Positions 1 through 9,058 of a DNA stretch of 64,000 nt are shown in pieces. This DNA comes from Sphingobium psychrophilum (GTDB taxonomy: Bacteria > Pseudomonadota > Alphaproteobacteria > Sphingomonadales > Sphingomonadaceae). The DNA lies in the NCBI RefSeq assembly GCF_012927105.1, contig NZ_JABBFV010000006.1, forward strand, positions 209,606 to 273,605, written 5' to 3'. The notes below the pieces were generated by a model, which was not told where the DNA came from, searched no databases, and saw only the letters and a program-made list of their open reading frames with translations. Both the position numbers and the translations under genes were made by a program. Position 1 is the first letter of the stretch. Every line of letters begins with the position of its first letter.

Positions 1-618
1 AGCGAACACCGCCGCCTTCTTCAAATGCCCATAGGCTTCGATCACGCTTTGCAATGCGCCTTCATGGCTGCGATCGCCGCCATTATGATCGGGATGGTAG
101 CGGCGCAGCAACGCGGTGTAACGGGTGCGCAGCGCCTTGCGATCGGCGTCGATCTCCAGCCCCATCACCGACAACGCCTTGCGATCCTCGCCGGACAGGA
201 ATTTGCCGTCCTGCCGCACCTGCGCATCCGCCCGCGCCTTGGCCATCCGTTCCTTGAATTTCGCGCCGATCGCATCGAGCGGATCGACGAAATCCGCCCA
301 TTTGGGCGACGGGCTATGCGCATTGGCGGAAAAGGCACGCGTCTCCCGCTCCCACCCGGCATAGGGGCGCTGCGCTGCGGCGATCTCGTCCGGGGTCATG
401 CCGGTGAAGAAATTATAGCCCTGGTTGAACGCTTTGACATGCTCCAGGCAGAACCAGCGCCAGCGCGGTCCTTCGTCGCCCGGCCGGGCGCTGCCTTCGG
501 CGGGTGGCGCGCGGAACTCGCCCGGTTCCGGGCATCCGGGCGCGGCGCAGGGGCGGTCGCCTTCCACCCGGCCATGGAAGCGGTTGAAACGGCGCGTCGA
601 GAAAGGATCGGTAGACAA
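1..618 (-). CDS. J-domain (DnaJ-like) protein, C-terminus cut by window edge
   Basis: The visible 206 codons end in a J-domain with the hallmark HPD tripeptide (YHPDHNG) about 25 residues before the window edge, so this is a co-chaperone that would stimulate an Hsp70 (DnaK) ATPase. The N-terminal 130 residues carry a cysteine-containing segment (RPCAAPGCPEPGEF) and a tryptophan-rich stretch, an arrangement I know from alphaproteobacterial proteins with the J-domain at the C-terminus. No ATG lies at the right place. I chose the TTG at 618 because AGGA sits 4 bases upstream (623-626) and the frame is open from there. It is divergent from bolA with only 45 bases between the starts. The stop codon lies outside the window. 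Confidence 0.8.
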   Translation of the reverse strand, partial: MSTDPFSTRRFNRFHGRVEGDRPCAAPGCPEPGEFRAPPAEGSARPGDEGPRWRWFCLEHVKAFNQGYNFFTGMTPDEIAAAQRPYAGWERETRAFSANAHSPSPKWADFVDPLDAIGAKFKERMAKARADAQVRQDGKFLSGEDRKALSVMGLEIDADRKALRTRYTALLRRYHPDHNGGDRSHEGALQSVIEAYGHLKKAAVFA

Positions 619-663
619 GCAAGTCCTGATGCAAGTGGCGGCAAAGCAGCCTATATAGGGGAC

Positions 664-951
664 ATGACCACAGACCTCAAAGGCCCCGTTGCCACAGAAA
701 TCGAAGCGCGGCTGCGCGCCGCCCTGTCGCCCGACCATCTCGCCGTCATCGACGACAGCGAAAAGCATCGCGGCCATGCCGGCCATGACGGATCGGGCGA
801 AAGCCATTTCACGGTTGAAATCATCTCGCCTCTATTCACCGGCCAGACCCGCGTCGCCCGCCAGCGGCTGGTCAACGCCGCGCTCGCCGACCTGCTGGCG
901 GAAAAGGTCCACGCCCTCGCCATCAAAGCGCGTGCGCCCGGCGAGGAGTGA
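664..951 (+). CDS. bolA: BolA family protein
   Basis: This 95-residue protein has the BolA fold signature: an N-terminal helix (EIEARLRAAL), the conserved ESHF segment near residue 55, and a C-terminal helix ending in VHALAIKA. BolA proteins pair with monothiol glutaredoxins to handle [2Fe-2S] clusters, and some act as regulators. The frame is open upstream to position 25, but the ATG at 664 starts the family-typical length. The neighbouring divergent J-domain gene is a common partner in sphingomonads (recalled, not checked). Confidence 0.88.
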   Translation: MTTDLKGPVATEIEARLRAALSPDHLAVIDDSEKHRGHAGHDGSGESHFTVEIISPLFTGQTRVARQRLVNAALADLLAEKVHALAIKARAPGEE

Positions 952-1008
952 GACTTTACGCTGCGGCCGGACGTTCCCCTTGCGTCGCGCAGCAAGGAGT
1001 ATCCACCC

Positions 1009-1716
1009 ATGGCCTATGATTTCTGGTATTGGCCTACCATAGCGGGCCGCGGCGAATTTGTCCGACTGACGCTGGAGGCCTGCGGCATCGCCTATCGCGA
1101 CCGCGCGCGGGAGGACGGCGCTGACGCGCTGATGGCCGACATAGCGGATCATGCGCGCGGCCCGGCCTTTGCGCCGCCCTATCTCGGCATGGATGGCATC
1201 ACCGTCGCCCAGACCGCGAACATTCTGTTCTACCTCTCTGAACGGCATGATTGTGGACCGTCCGGCATGAAGAGCCGCTATTGGCTCGCCCAACTCCAGC
1301 TCACCATCATGGATTTGGTGGCGGAGGCGCACGACGTCCATCATCCAATCGGCGTCGATCTCTATTATGAGGATCAGAAGCCTGAATCGCTGCGCCGCGC
1401 ACATGGCTTTCGCCACCAGCGCATCCCCAAATTTCTCGACTATTTCGAATATGCTCTCCAATCCGAAGCCGGTGACTGGCTGGCCGGCGGGCGCTGGAGC
1501 TATGCCGACCTTTCGCTATTCCATCTGGTCGCCGGCCTGCGCTACTCCTTTCCCCAGCGCATGGCGACGCTGATGCCCGGTTATCCCGAACTGGACGCCT
1601 TGCACGACAGGGTTGTGGCCTTGCCCGAATTGCAGGACTATCTATCCAGCGACCGGCGGCTCCCCTTCAGCCAGGAGGATGTGTTCCGCCATTATCCCGA
1701 ACTGGATGCCCCATGA
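1009..1716 (+). CDS. Glutathione S-transferase family protein
   Basis: The 235-residue protein has a thioredoxin-like N-terminal domain (FWYWPTIAGRGEFVRLTLE), followed by an ANILFYLSE segment where GSTs bind glutathione, then an all-helical C-terminal domain with the usual WSYADLSLFHLV pattern. It is probably a cytosolic glutathione-dependent transferase of unknown substrate. AAGGAG lies about 11 bases before the ATG at 1009. Its stop overlaps the start of the pirin gene (ATGA at 1713-1716), so the two are translationally coupled. Confidence 0.85.
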   Translation: MAYDFWYWPTIAGRGEFVRLTLEACGIAYRDRAREDGADALMADIADHARGPAFAPPYLGMDGITVAQTANILFYLSERHDCGPSGMKSRYWLAQLQLTIMDLVAEAHDVHHPIGVDLYYEDQKPESLRRAHGFRHQRIPKFLDYFEYALQSEAGDWLAGGRWSYADLSLFHLVAGLRYSFPQRMATLMPGYPELDALHDRVVALPELQDYLSSDRRLPFSQEDVFRHYPELDAP

Positions 1717-2618
1717 CTGCAGATGATCTGATCCTCCAGACGATCACGCCCACCACCCACAATCTAGGCGATTTCCGGGTGCATCGCTCCCTCCCGGTAA
1801 AGGGCCGCACCATGGTCGGCCCCTTCATCTTCTTCGATCAGGCGGGGCCGGCAAAGATTGGCGCGGGCCATGGCGTGGACGTCCGCCCGCACCCGCATAT
1901 CAACCTCGCCACCGTCACCTACATGTATGAAGGCGCTTTCCTCCACCGCGATTCGCTCGGCACCGAACAGTTGATCGAGGCGGGGGCGGTCAACCTGATG
2001 ACCGCGGGCAAGGGCATCGTCCATTCGGAGCGTTCGCCCCAAGAAGATCGCATCAAGGAATCGAAGCTGTCCGCGATCCAGACCTGGCTCGCCCTGCCCG
2101 ACCGCTATGAGGAAATGGACCCGGCCTTCGAGCATGTGGGCGAAGGCGGGATGCCCGTCATCGACGATGGCCATGTCCGTGCCCGCGTCATCATGGGATC
2201 GCTCTGGGGCGAGACGTCGCCGGTCACGACCTATGCCCAGACCATCTATGCCGACATCCAGCTGTCGCCCGGCGGTCGCATCGCCATCGATCCGTCCGCC
2301 GACGAACGCGCCATTTACGTCTCTGGCGGCGACGCCATGCTCGATGGCCTGATGCTCATACCCCAGACGCTCTACGTCCTGCGGCCCGGCACATCCGCCA
2401 CCCTGATGAGCGTCGATGGCGGCCGGGTGGTGCTGTGCGGCGGGGAGGCTTTCACCTCGCCACGCCATGTCTGGTGGAATTTCGTGTCGTCACGGCCCGA
2501 CCGGCTGATGCAAGCGCGCGAGGATTGGGAAGCGATGCGCTTCCCCCTCATCCCCGGCGACGATCAGGAGTTCATCCCCATTCCGCAGGGCCGCCCGAAA
2601 ACGGTCAGCTACCCCTGA
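1713..2618 (+). CDS. Pirin family protein
   Basis: This 301-residue bicupin protein carries the pirin metal-binding pattern in its first cupin: RPHPHINLATVTYM supplies two histidines, and a later SERS segment follows the expected H-x-E arrangement. Pirins are iron-binding cupins; several bacterial members have quercetinase activity and others regulate metabolism. The function here cannot be fixed from sequence. It overlaps the upstream GST gene by four bases, suggesting a stress or redox-linked pair. Confidence 0.86.
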   Translation: MTADDLILQTITPTTHNLGDFRVHRSLPVKGRTMVGPFIFFDQAGPAKIGAGHGVDVRPHPHINLATVTYMYEGAFLHRDSLGTEQLIEAGAVNLMTAGKGIVHSERSPQEDRIKESKLSAIQTWLALPDRYEEMDPAFEHVGEGGMPVIDDGHVRARVIMGSLWGETSPVTTYAQTIYADIQLSPGGRIAIDPSADERAIYVSGGDAMLDGLMLIPQTLYVLRPGTSATLMSVDGGRVVLCGGEAFTSPRHVWWNFVSSRPDRLMQAREDWEAMRFPLIPGDDQEFIPIPQGRPKTVSYP

Positions 2619-2632
2619 TCGACACAATAAGG

Positions 2633-2663
2633 GCAGGGGCGGGCGAACGTCCGCCGCCTGCCT
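2633..2663. terminator. Hairpin between convergent genes
   Basis: GGCAGG (2633-2638) pairs with CCTGCC (2658-2663), and GGCGG (2639-2643) pairs with CCGCC (2652-2656), leaving one bulged G and an 8-base loop. It lies between the convergent stops of the pirin gene (2618) and the zinc-ribbon gene (2678). There is no clear T-run, so it may be a weak or bidirectional terminator. Confidence 0.45.
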
Positions 2664-2677
2664 AACTGCCCACCGCC

Positions 2678-3508
2678 TTACTGTACGAACGTCAGCGACA
2701 GATTCTCGGCGTTTTTGGGAATGTCGATCCGGCTCTCGTTGATCGACGCTTCTTCGCCGGGCTTCAGGCGGCTCTTGTCCGCCTTGGTGGTCCAGCTGAA
2801 CACCAGGCGGTTCTGCCGGTCACGCAACTGCACCAGCACCGGCGGCACTGGCAGCGCCTGCGTTCCGCTGTTCACGATCCGCGCGCCGAAGGCGAAATAT
2901 TCCTCTCCGGTCGGCAGCTTGCGCCGCTCGGCTGGCTTGGACAGGTAGAAGAGCAGGTCCGGATCGCCCTCTTCGCCGACCAGCCCTATCGACACCATCC
3001 AGGCGGGCGGTCCAAAATAGAAGAACGCCCCACCCGCCGCCGCGACGATCAGACAAAAGCCGATAGCGGCATAGGTCCAAAGCTTGAGCGGATTGCGGCG
3101 CGCCTTGAAGGGCGGCGCGGGTGCGAAGCGGCTTTCCTCGACCGGATTGGAGGGCGCGCCGGCATAGATGTCGTCGAAGCGGTTTTCCGCGGGGGCCGCG
3201 ACCGGCGGCGCTTCGGCCGCAGGTGCTTCCTCGACCGCGACAGGCGCAACCGCAGCCATGTCGGGATCGACCACTGGCGGAATGGGCGGCGGGGGAGGCG
3301 CTGGCGCAGCGACGGGCGGCGGCGGAACCGGCGCGGGCGCAACGGGTGCGGCGATCGGAGCAGGCGGCGCTTCGCGCTCCGGCAGGGACGGCGGTTCCTG
3401 GAACCAGCTATGCTTGCACGCGGCGCAACGCACCTGGCGGCCGCTCGTACCAACCGCACTGTCCGGCACGACATAGCGCGTCGCGCAATTAGGGCACACC
3501 AGGATCAT
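2678..3508 (-). CDS. MJ0042-type zinc-ribbon, membrane-anchored protein
   Basis: The N-terminus is a zinc ribbon with two CxxC knuckles (CPNC at residues 5-8 and CAAC near 33-36), typical of MJ0042-family proteins. A long proline/alanine-rich linker (about residues 45-125) follows, then one transmembrane helix (about 146-168, [20 protein letters not shown]) and a C-terminal domain of about 100 residues resembling DUF3426. The zinc ribbon is predicted to be cytoplasmic and the C-terminal part periplasmic. The gene is divergent from ftsE. Its role is unknown, though its position next to the FtsEX operon suggests a cell-envelope function. Confidence 0.78.
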   Translation of the reverse strand: MILVCPNCATRYVVPDSAVGTSGRQVRCAACKHSWFQEPPSLPEREAPPAPIAAPVAPAPVPPPPVAAPAPPPPPIPPVVDPDMAAVAPVAVEEAPAAEAPPVAAPAENRFDDIYAGAPSNPVEESRFAPAPPFKARRNPLKLWTYAAIGFCLIVAAAGGAFFYFGPPAWMVSIGLVGEEGDPDLLFYLSKPAERRKLPTGEEYFAFGARIVNSGTQALPVPPVLVQLRDRQNRLVFSWTTKADKSRLKPGEEASINESRIDIPKNAENLSLTFVQ

Positions 3509-3677
3509 GATGCTTCATAGGCATGGCAGGGACTCGCACGCAAGCGGTCAACGACGGCCGGTGCAAATCGACCGCGACTCGCGGCGATATGCGGCGCGGG
3601 CTTTACGGCGGGCCGCCCGCTGTGCCATGGCTGATGCTTCGATACGCAGGGAGCGCGACGGCGCGATATTTCAAGAC

Positions 3678-4391
3678 ATGTCGGCCATCGTCCAGTTCGA
3701 AAATGTCGGCCTGCGCTATGGTCTGGACAGCGAGACGCTCTCCGACGTCAGCTTCTCGCTTGCCGGCGGCGGTTTCTATTTCCTGACCGGCGCATCGGGC
3801 GCGGGCAAGACGTCGTTGCTCAAGCTGCTCTACCTTGCCCAGCGGCCCAGCCGCGGCGTCATCCGCCTGTTCGGGGAGGATGTGGTCACGCTGCCCCGCA
3901 AGCGTCTGCCCGGCTTCCGCCGCCGCATCGGCGTGGTGTTTCAGGATTTCCGGCTCGTCCCCCATCTGTCCGCCTATGACAATATCGCCCTGCCGTTGCG
4001 GGTATCGGGCATGGAGGAGGGGGAGATCGACGCTCCCGTCGTCGAAATGCTGAACTGGGTGGGGCTGGGCGATCGCGGCCAGGCGCGCCCTGCCACTCTG
4101 TCGGGCGGGGAGCAGCAGCGCGTCGCCATTGCCCGCGCGGTGATCGGCCGCCCCGAAATCCTGATCGCGGACGAACCGACCGGCAACGTCGATGCCGACA
4201 TGGCCCGCCGCCTGATGAGCTTGTTCGAAGCACTTAATCGCCTTGGCACCACCATCGTCGTCGCAACCCATGACCTGCCGCTGATCGCGCAAGTGTCGAG
4301 CGCCCATATGATGCGGCTGGACAAGGGGCGGCTCGCCGACCCGACCGGATCGCTGCGCTATCCGCCCCGCCCGCCGCAGGACAAGCCATGA
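3678..4391 (+). CDS. ftsE: Cell division ATP-binding protein FtsE
   Basis: This 237-residue ABC ATPase has Walker A GASGAGKT (about residues 39-46), the LSGGEQQRVAIARA signature, Walker B ILIADEPTGN and the H-loop ATHD. With FtsX it forms the FtsEX complex at the division septum, which couples ATP hydrolysis to activation of peptidoglycan hydrolases. The frame is open back to 3507 but homology begins at the ATG at 3678 (MSAIVQFENV). The stop overlaps ftsX by four bases. Confidence 0.92.
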   Translation: MSAIVQFENVGLRYGLDSETLSDVSFSLAGGGFYFLTGASGAGKTSLLKLLYLAQRPSRGVIRLFGEDVVTLPRKRLPGFRRRIGVVFQDFRLVPHLSAYDNIALPLRVSGMEEGEIDAPVVEMLNWVGLGDRGQARPATLSGGEQQRVAIARAVIGRPEILIADEPTGNVDADMARRLMSLFEALNRLGTTIVVATHDLPLIAQVSSAHMMRLDKGRLADPTGSLRYPPRPPQDKP

Positions 4392-5296
4392 TGGCGACCC
4401 GCGCCGATCGCAGGGCTGCTGCTGCCGCGCGCCATCGCCTGCTGCCGGGCGGCCGACTGGCGGGGCCGATGCCCTGGATCATCGCGATCATGATGTTCCT
4501 GACCGTGCTGGCCGCGGCGGCCGCCCTTGGCCTGGGCGCTGCCGTCCGGTCGATGAGCGCCGATCTGGCCGGCCGCGCCAGCGTGCAGGTGGTGGAGGCC
4601 GACGCGCAGGCGCGCGACCAGCTCGCCGCCCGCACGTTGCAGTCGTTGCGAGGGGCCGACGGCGTGCGCGCCGCTGATCCGGTCGATCCGGCCAAATTGG
4701 CCGACCAGTTGCGTCCATGGCTCGGCGAAGCGGCGACCAGCGGCGACCTGCCGGTGCCGGCGCTGATCGACGTCATGCTGACGCCCGGCGATACCGACGC
4801 GAAGCTCGACCGCCTGCGGCGGCTGCTCAGCGGCCTGTCGCCCAAGCTGCGGATCGAACCCCATGCCGCCTTCCTGCTGCCGCTTGCCGGACTGCTGACG
4901 GCGCTTGGCTGGCTGGCCGCCGGGGTCGTGCTGCTGATGATCCTGGCGACCGGCGCGGTCGTGGTGCTGGCGGCGCGGGGCGCGCATGACAGCCATCGCG
5001 GCACGATCGACGTGCTGCACCTGATGGGGTCGACGGATGTCCAGATCGCGCGCCTGTTCCAGCGCCGCATCGGCATCGACGCGCTGATGGGCGGGGCGCT
5101 CGGCTTTTCCTTCGCGGCTTTGGTCATCCTGCTGATCGGCCTGCGGCTGTCGGCGACCGGATCGGACGTCGTCGGCGCGGTCAGCCTTGACACGCGCGGC
5201 TGGCTGTTGCTGGTGGCGCTGCCGATCTTCGGCGTCGTACTGGCGACTCTGACGGCGCGCTGGACCGTGCTGCGCGCGCTGGGCCGGGCGCTGTGA
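4388..5296 (+). CDS. ftsX: Cell division protein FtsX
   Basis: This 302-residue membrane protein has four predicted helices. One is N-terminal (about residues 24-46) and is followed by a periplasmic domain of roughly 115 residues. Three C-terminal helices (around 165-190, 225-255 and 270-290) form the FtsX/MacB permease domain. It partners FtsE at the septum. The start ATG overlaps the ftsE stop, and the stop overlaps the next gene (GTGA at 5293-5296), so the four genes from ftsE form one operon. Confidence 0.88.
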   Translation: MMATRADRRAAAAARHRLLPGGRLAGPMPWIIAIMMFLTVLAAAAALGLGAAVRSMSADLAGRASVQVVEADAQARDQLAARTLQSLRGADGVRAADPVDPAKLADQLRPWLGEAATSGDLPVPALIDVMLTPGDTDAKLDRLRRLLSGLSPKLRIEPHAAFLLPLAGLLTALGWLAAGVVLLMILATGAVVVLAARGAHDSHRGTIDVLHLMGSTDVQIARLFQRRIGIDALMGGALGFSFAALVILLIGLRLSATGSDVVGAVSLDTRGWLLLVALPIFGVVLATLTARWTVLRALGRAL

Positions 5297-5826
5297 TCGT
5301 CCGCTTGCTCGCCGTTACGCTGCTGGCCTGGATGCTGGGCTTCGTCTGGTTCGCCATCTTCCTGCCCCAGCCGCTCGACGGCCGCCGAACCGACGCCATC
5401 GTCGTGCTGACCGGCGGCGCGGGGCGTATCGACCGCGGCATCGCGCTGCTCCAGAGCGGCGCAGCCAAGCGGATGCTGATCTCCGGCGTCGATCGATCGG
5501 TCCGCCCGGTCGAGCTGGCGGCGGAATATAAGACGCCCGAAGCGCTGCTGAGCTGCTGCATCACGCTGGGCCGGGAGGCGATCGACACGCGCTCGAACGG
5601 TCTGGAAACCGCGCGCTGGCTGGAACGGCGCGATTACAAGACCGTGCGCCTCATCACCACCGACTGGCATATGCGCCGCGCCGCGCTGGAACTGCGCCAG
5701 GCACTGCCGGACGGCAAGGTCTCGATCGTTTATGACGCGGTGCCCAGCCGCCCCAGCCTCACCATATTGGCGCGTGAATATAATAAATATCTTCTCCGCC
5801 GCATCGCCGCGCTGATCGGCATCTGA
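5293..5826 (+). CDS. YdcF family (DUF218) membrane-anchored protein
   Basis: The 177-residue product begins with a membrane anchor (about residues 2-22) followed by a DUF218 domain: DAIVVLTGGAGRIDRGIALL, an LISGVD segment, the TRSNGLETARWL motif and RLITTDWHMRRA. DUF218/SanA-like proteins are linked to envelope barrier function; no enzymatic activity is assured. Translation starts at a GTG overlapping the ftsX stop, so expression is probably coupled to ftsEX. Confidence 0.83.
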   Translation: MIVRLLAVTLLAWMLGFVWFAIFLPQPLDGRRTDAIVVLTGGAGRIDRGIALLQSGAAKRMLISGVDRSVRPVELAAEYKTPEALLSCCITLGREAIDTRSNGLETARWLERRDYKTVRLITTDWHMRRAALELRQALPDGKVSIVYDAVPSRPSLTILAREYNKYLLRRIAALIGI

Positions 5827-5839
5827 CGACAAGGCTTGC

Positions 5840-6547
5840 ATGTTGACCGCGATCCGTTCCCTTCTTTTCACGCTCGTCTTTTATGTCGGCAGCCTGTTCA
5901 TCGTGCTGTCCGCGCTGCTGTCGAGCTGGTTCATGCCGTCTTCGGTCCTGCCGATTGCGGCCGTGTGGAGCCGCTATCATCGCTGGTGCGCCCATTGGCT
6001 GCTGGGGCAAAGGGTGCGGGTGGAGGGCGACCTGCCGATCGGTCCCTATCTGTACATCATCAAACATGAATCGATGTTCGAGACGATCGACATATTGTGC
6101 CTGTTCAAAAGTCCCGCGGTGGGAGCCAAGCGGGAATTGTTCGACATTCCCATCTGGGGCCGGGTCGCGCAGGTCTATGGCCTGATCCCGATCGAGCGGA
6201 CCGCCGGGGCGAGCGCGTTGCGGACGTTGCGGGCGGCGGCCAAGGATCGCATCGCGCAGGGGCGGCCGATCTGCCTCTTCCCCGAAGGCACCCGCGTCCC
6301 CCATGGCGAGGCGCCGCCGCTGCGGGCTGGCTTTGCCGGGCTTTACAGCCTGCTCGGCCTGCCGGTCGTGCCGATCGCCATCGACAGCGGCCGGGTGTCG
6401 CCGCGCGGCAAATTTCTCAAAAGCGCTGGCGTCATCACCTATAAGGTGGGGCAGATCGTGCCCGTCGGCCTGGACCGCCGGGAGGCGGAGCGGCAGGTCC
6501 ATGCCGCGATCAACGCCCTGAACCCGCCATCGGCGCTGGATCAGTGA
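5840..6547 (+). CDS. plsC: 1-acyl-sn-glycerol-3-phosphate acyltransferase (PlsC family)
   Basis: The 235-residue protein has an N-terminal membrane segment (about 5-30) and the acyltransferase blocks: HESMFETID (H-x4-D variant, catalytic His), a central LIPIERTAGAS block, and FPEGTRVPHG. It would acylate lysophosphatidic acid to phosphatidic acid at the inner membrane. It is last in the ftsE-ftsX-ydcF-plsC run. Its stop overlaps the convergent tyrC gene by 7 bases, leaving no room for a separate terminator. Confidence 0.87.
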   Translation: MLTAIRSLLFTLVFYVGSLFIVLSALLSSWFMPSSVLPIAAVWSRYHRWCAHWLLGQRVRVEGDLPIGPYLYIIKHESMFETIDILCLFKSPAVGAKRELFDIPIWGRVAQVYGLIPIERTAGASALRTLRAAAKDRIAQGRPICLFPEGTRVPHGEAPPLRAGFAGLYSLLGLPVVPIAIDSGRVSPRGKFLKSAGVITYKVGQIVPVGLDRREAERQVHAAINALNPPSALDQ

Positions 6548-7446
6548 GAACGGCCGAAGTCGGGCTTGGCATCGTCCTGGCCCTGTTCGATGATCGACCG
6601 GCGGATCGCGCGGGTGCGGGTGAAAAGGTTGAACAGCGCGTCGCCGTCATTCCAGCGGATCGCCCGCTGCAAGGCGGATAGATCCTCCGAAAAGCGCTGG
6701 AGCATTTCCAGGACCGCATCCTTGTTCGCCAGGAACACGTCGCGCCACATGGTCGGGTCGGACGCGGCGATCCGGGTGAAGTCGCGGAAGCCGCCGGCCG
6801 AATATTTGATGACTTCGGACTGGGTGACATTTTCCAGGTCGCTGGCGGTGCCGACGATGGTGTAGGCGATCAGATGGGGCAGATGGCTGGTCACCGCCAG
6901 CACCAGGTCGTGATGCGCCGGGTCCATCGTCTCGACGTCCGCGCCCACGCGCCGCCATAGCTCGGACACCCGCTCCACAGCCGCCGGATCGGCATCGGCG
7001 GGCGGGGTGACGATGCACCAGCGGCCCTTGAACAGGGTGGCGAAGCCCGCCTCCGGCCCGCTATTTTCCGTGCCTGCGACCGGATGCGCCGGGATGATCG
7101 TCCGGCCCGGCAGCGCCGCATTCAGTTGCGCCAGCACGTCCGCCTTGCAGGAACCCACGTCGCTGATGATCGCGTCGAGGGGCAAGTCATCGACGATCTC
7201 CGCCGCCGCCGCGCCCATAGCGCGGACCGGCACGCACAATATGACCAGATCGGCATCCGTCACCGATGCGCCCGCCGTGTCGGTCACATCGTCGCACAGG
7301 TCGATGCGCCGGGCGATGTCTCGCACCGCCGGGTCGGCGTCATGCCCGGTGACGCGCACCGTCGGCATGTCCGCCCGGATCGCACGGGCGAGCGAGGAGC
7401 CGATCAGGCCCAGGCCGATGATGGTGACGCGGGCGAAAGGCAGCAT
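6541..7446 (-). CDS. tyrC: Prephenate/arogenate dehydrogenase family protein
   Basis: The N-terminal Rossmann fold carries GLGLIG (about residues 11-16), and the protein includes AHPVAGTENSG, the conserved segment around the substrate-binding His of TyrA dehydrogenases. The reaction is NAD(P)-dependent oxidation of prephenate or arogenate toward tyrosine. I use the ATG at 7446 (MLPFARV), which gives 301 residues; the upstream open frame lies inside hisC. It follows hisC by 4 bases, so the pair is an operon. That pairing fits a transaminase able to act on both histidinol phosphate and aromatic intermediates. Confidence 0.88.
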   Translation of the reverse strand: MLPFARVTIIGLGLIGSSLARAIRADMPTVRVTGHDADPAVRDIARRIDLCDDVTDTAGASVTDADLVILCVPVRAMGAAAAEIVDDLPLDAIISDVGSCKADVLAQLNAALPGRTIIPAHPVAGTENSGPEAGFATLFKGRWCIVTPPADADPAAVERVSELWRRVGADVETMDPAHHDLVLAVTSHLPHLIAYTIVGTASDLENVTQSEVIKYSAGGFRDFTRIAASDPTMWRDVFLANKDAVLEMLQRFSEDLSALQRAIRWNDGDALFNLFTRTRAIRRSIIEQGQDDAKPDFGRSH

Positions 7447-7450
7447 CGCG

Positions 7451-8560
7451 TCAGGCCGATTCGGCCATGGCGCGCAGCTTGGTCGCGACGGCGCGGGTCT
7501 GCGCCTTCGTGCCGATGGTGATGCGCAGGCCGTTGGGCAGCCCCTGGCCGGGCAGCCAGCGGGTGGCATAGCCTTCGTCCCACAGCCCCTTCATCGCAGC
7601 CTCAGCGGTCAGCTTACCATCGAACAGGATCAGCAGGAAATTGGTCTTGCTGGGCACGACCCGCAGGCCGTGGTTGGACAGGGATGCGACCTCACCCGCC
7701 AGCCATTCGCGCCAGCGGGCGGTGTGGGTCCGGCTGAAGGCGACCCATTCGCTGTCATTGATCGCCGCGACCGCCGCTGCCTGTCCGGCGGTCGTCACGT
7801 TGAACGGCGCGCGGATGCGGTGGAGGATGTCGATCACCTCCGCGCTGGCATAGCCCCAGCCGATCCGTTCGGCGGCAAGGCCGTGGATTTTGGAGAAGGT
7901 GCGGGTGACGAAGATGTTGGATGCGTTTTTCGCCAGTTCCAGCCCGCCATCATCCTCATCCGCGTCCAGATATTCGGCATAGGCCTGATCGAGCACAAAG
8001 AGGATGTCGGGGCGCAGCCCGGCGTGGAGACGGGCGATCTCTGCGCGGCTGGTCATCGTGCCGGTCGGATTATTGGGGTTGGCGAGGAAGACGACCCTGG
8101 TCTTGTCCGTCACCGCCGCGAGCAGCGCATCGACGTCGGTGGCGTAATCCTTGTCCGGCGCGATCACCGGGGTCGCGCCCACGCGTCGCGCGGCGATGTC
8201 ATAGACGGCAAAGCCGTAGCGGACATAAAGGATCTCGTCGCCCGGCCCGGCATAGGCGGAGGCGGCGATGTGCAGCAGTTCGTCCGATCCGGTGCCGTAG
8301 ATGATCCGTTCGGGATCAAGCCCATGGACCGCGCCGATCGCCTCGCGCAGCTTCGTGGCGCCCGGATCGGGATAGGTGGCAAGGTCGGCCGTGGCGGCGA
8401 CGAGGGCCGCCCGCGCGGCGGCGCCAGTGCCCAGCGGATTTTCATTGGCCGACAGTTTGATGAGCGGGCGGCCGTCATCGGTGGCGGACTTGCCCGGCAC
8501 ATAAGCGGAAATGCCGAGAATCCAGTCCTTGGGCGCAGGTTTTATAGCGGTCTGTGTCAT
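7451..8560 (-). CDS. hisC: Histidinol-phosphate aminotransferase
   Basis: This 369-residue class II PLP aminotransferase shows SANENPLG near the N-terminus, the NPNNPTGT segment, the Asp/Tyr motif DQAYAEY, and the Schiff-base lysine in [15 protein letters not shown]. It converts imidazole-acetol phosphate to histidinol phosphate; homologues next to tyrC may also transaminate aromatic acids. The frame is open far upstream, but the ATG at 8560 (MTQTAIKP) gives the family length. Confidence 0.9.
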   Translation of the reverse strand: MTQTAIKPAPKDWILGISAYVPGKSATDDGRPLIKLSANENPLGTGAAARAALVAATADLATYPDPGATKLREAIGAVHGLDPERIIYGTGSDELLHIAASAYAGPGDEILYVRYGFAVYDIAARRVGATPVIAPDKDYATDVDALLAAVTDKTRVVFLANPNNPTGTMTSRAEIARLHAGLRPDILFVLDQAYAEYLDADEDDGGLELAKNASNIFVTRTFSKIHGLAAERIGWGYASAEVIDILHRIRAPFNVTTAGQAAAVAAINDSEWVAFSRTHTARWREWLAGEVASLSNHGLRVVPSKTNFLLILFDGKLTAEAAMKGLWDEGYATRWLPGQGLPNGLRITIGTKAQTRAVATKLRAMAESA

Positions 8561-9058
8561 GGAGCGCGGCTTTAGCGCCTTCCGCGCCAAAGGCAAAGTG
8601 GCAGGCAATATGGCGGTTTCGGCGCGACGAGCGAAGTTCACACCGTTGTCGGGCTTTTTGGACGAAAAGCCATGGGGAAGTCGTTGCAAAGACCCGGCTA
8701 GGCCCCGCCAGGGTAACGGATGGGTCACACCGACGCGCCTGTTGCGCGTCAGTGCCGCGACGGTCGTGCGCCGCGTCGGCAATGCGGCGGTGGCGCGGCG
8801 CGCATCGGGAGGAAAAGGCGGTTCCATCTGCCAGGATAGATCAGAGATTATCCTACATTGGAAGCCTGTTGGAACGGCGTTTTTGCGGACGAGAAGCGGT
8901 TGGTCTTTACGCGAATAATGCCAGCCATTCATTGTGGAATGTGGGATGCTCGGAAGCGGACGTTCATGGGAAACACCTGTTTGTCGCCAAATGCGGAAAG
9001 TTCAGCAACTTTTTAAGGGTAGAGCAGATATTGCGATCCTGCGTCTCAATTGGAGCGG
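8561..9058. other. Intergenic region with a dispersed leader-like repeat
   Basis: No convincing gene is seen in these roughly 500 bases between the divergent hisC and the lipoprotein gene. The stretch at about 8690-8745 resembles a second stretch at 37,905-37,966: both contain GCAAAG, GCCCCGCC, GGTAA, GGGTCAC and CCGACGCGCC in the same order. Base composition drops from about 8,850 onward, in step with the AT-richer lipoprotein gene. Confidence 0.5.

Noticed and set aside
4234..5871. 545-codon minus-strand open frame opposite ftsX and ydcF
   Set aside because: Low-complexity Arg/Ser/Pro composition and complete overlap with well-supported plus-strand genes.
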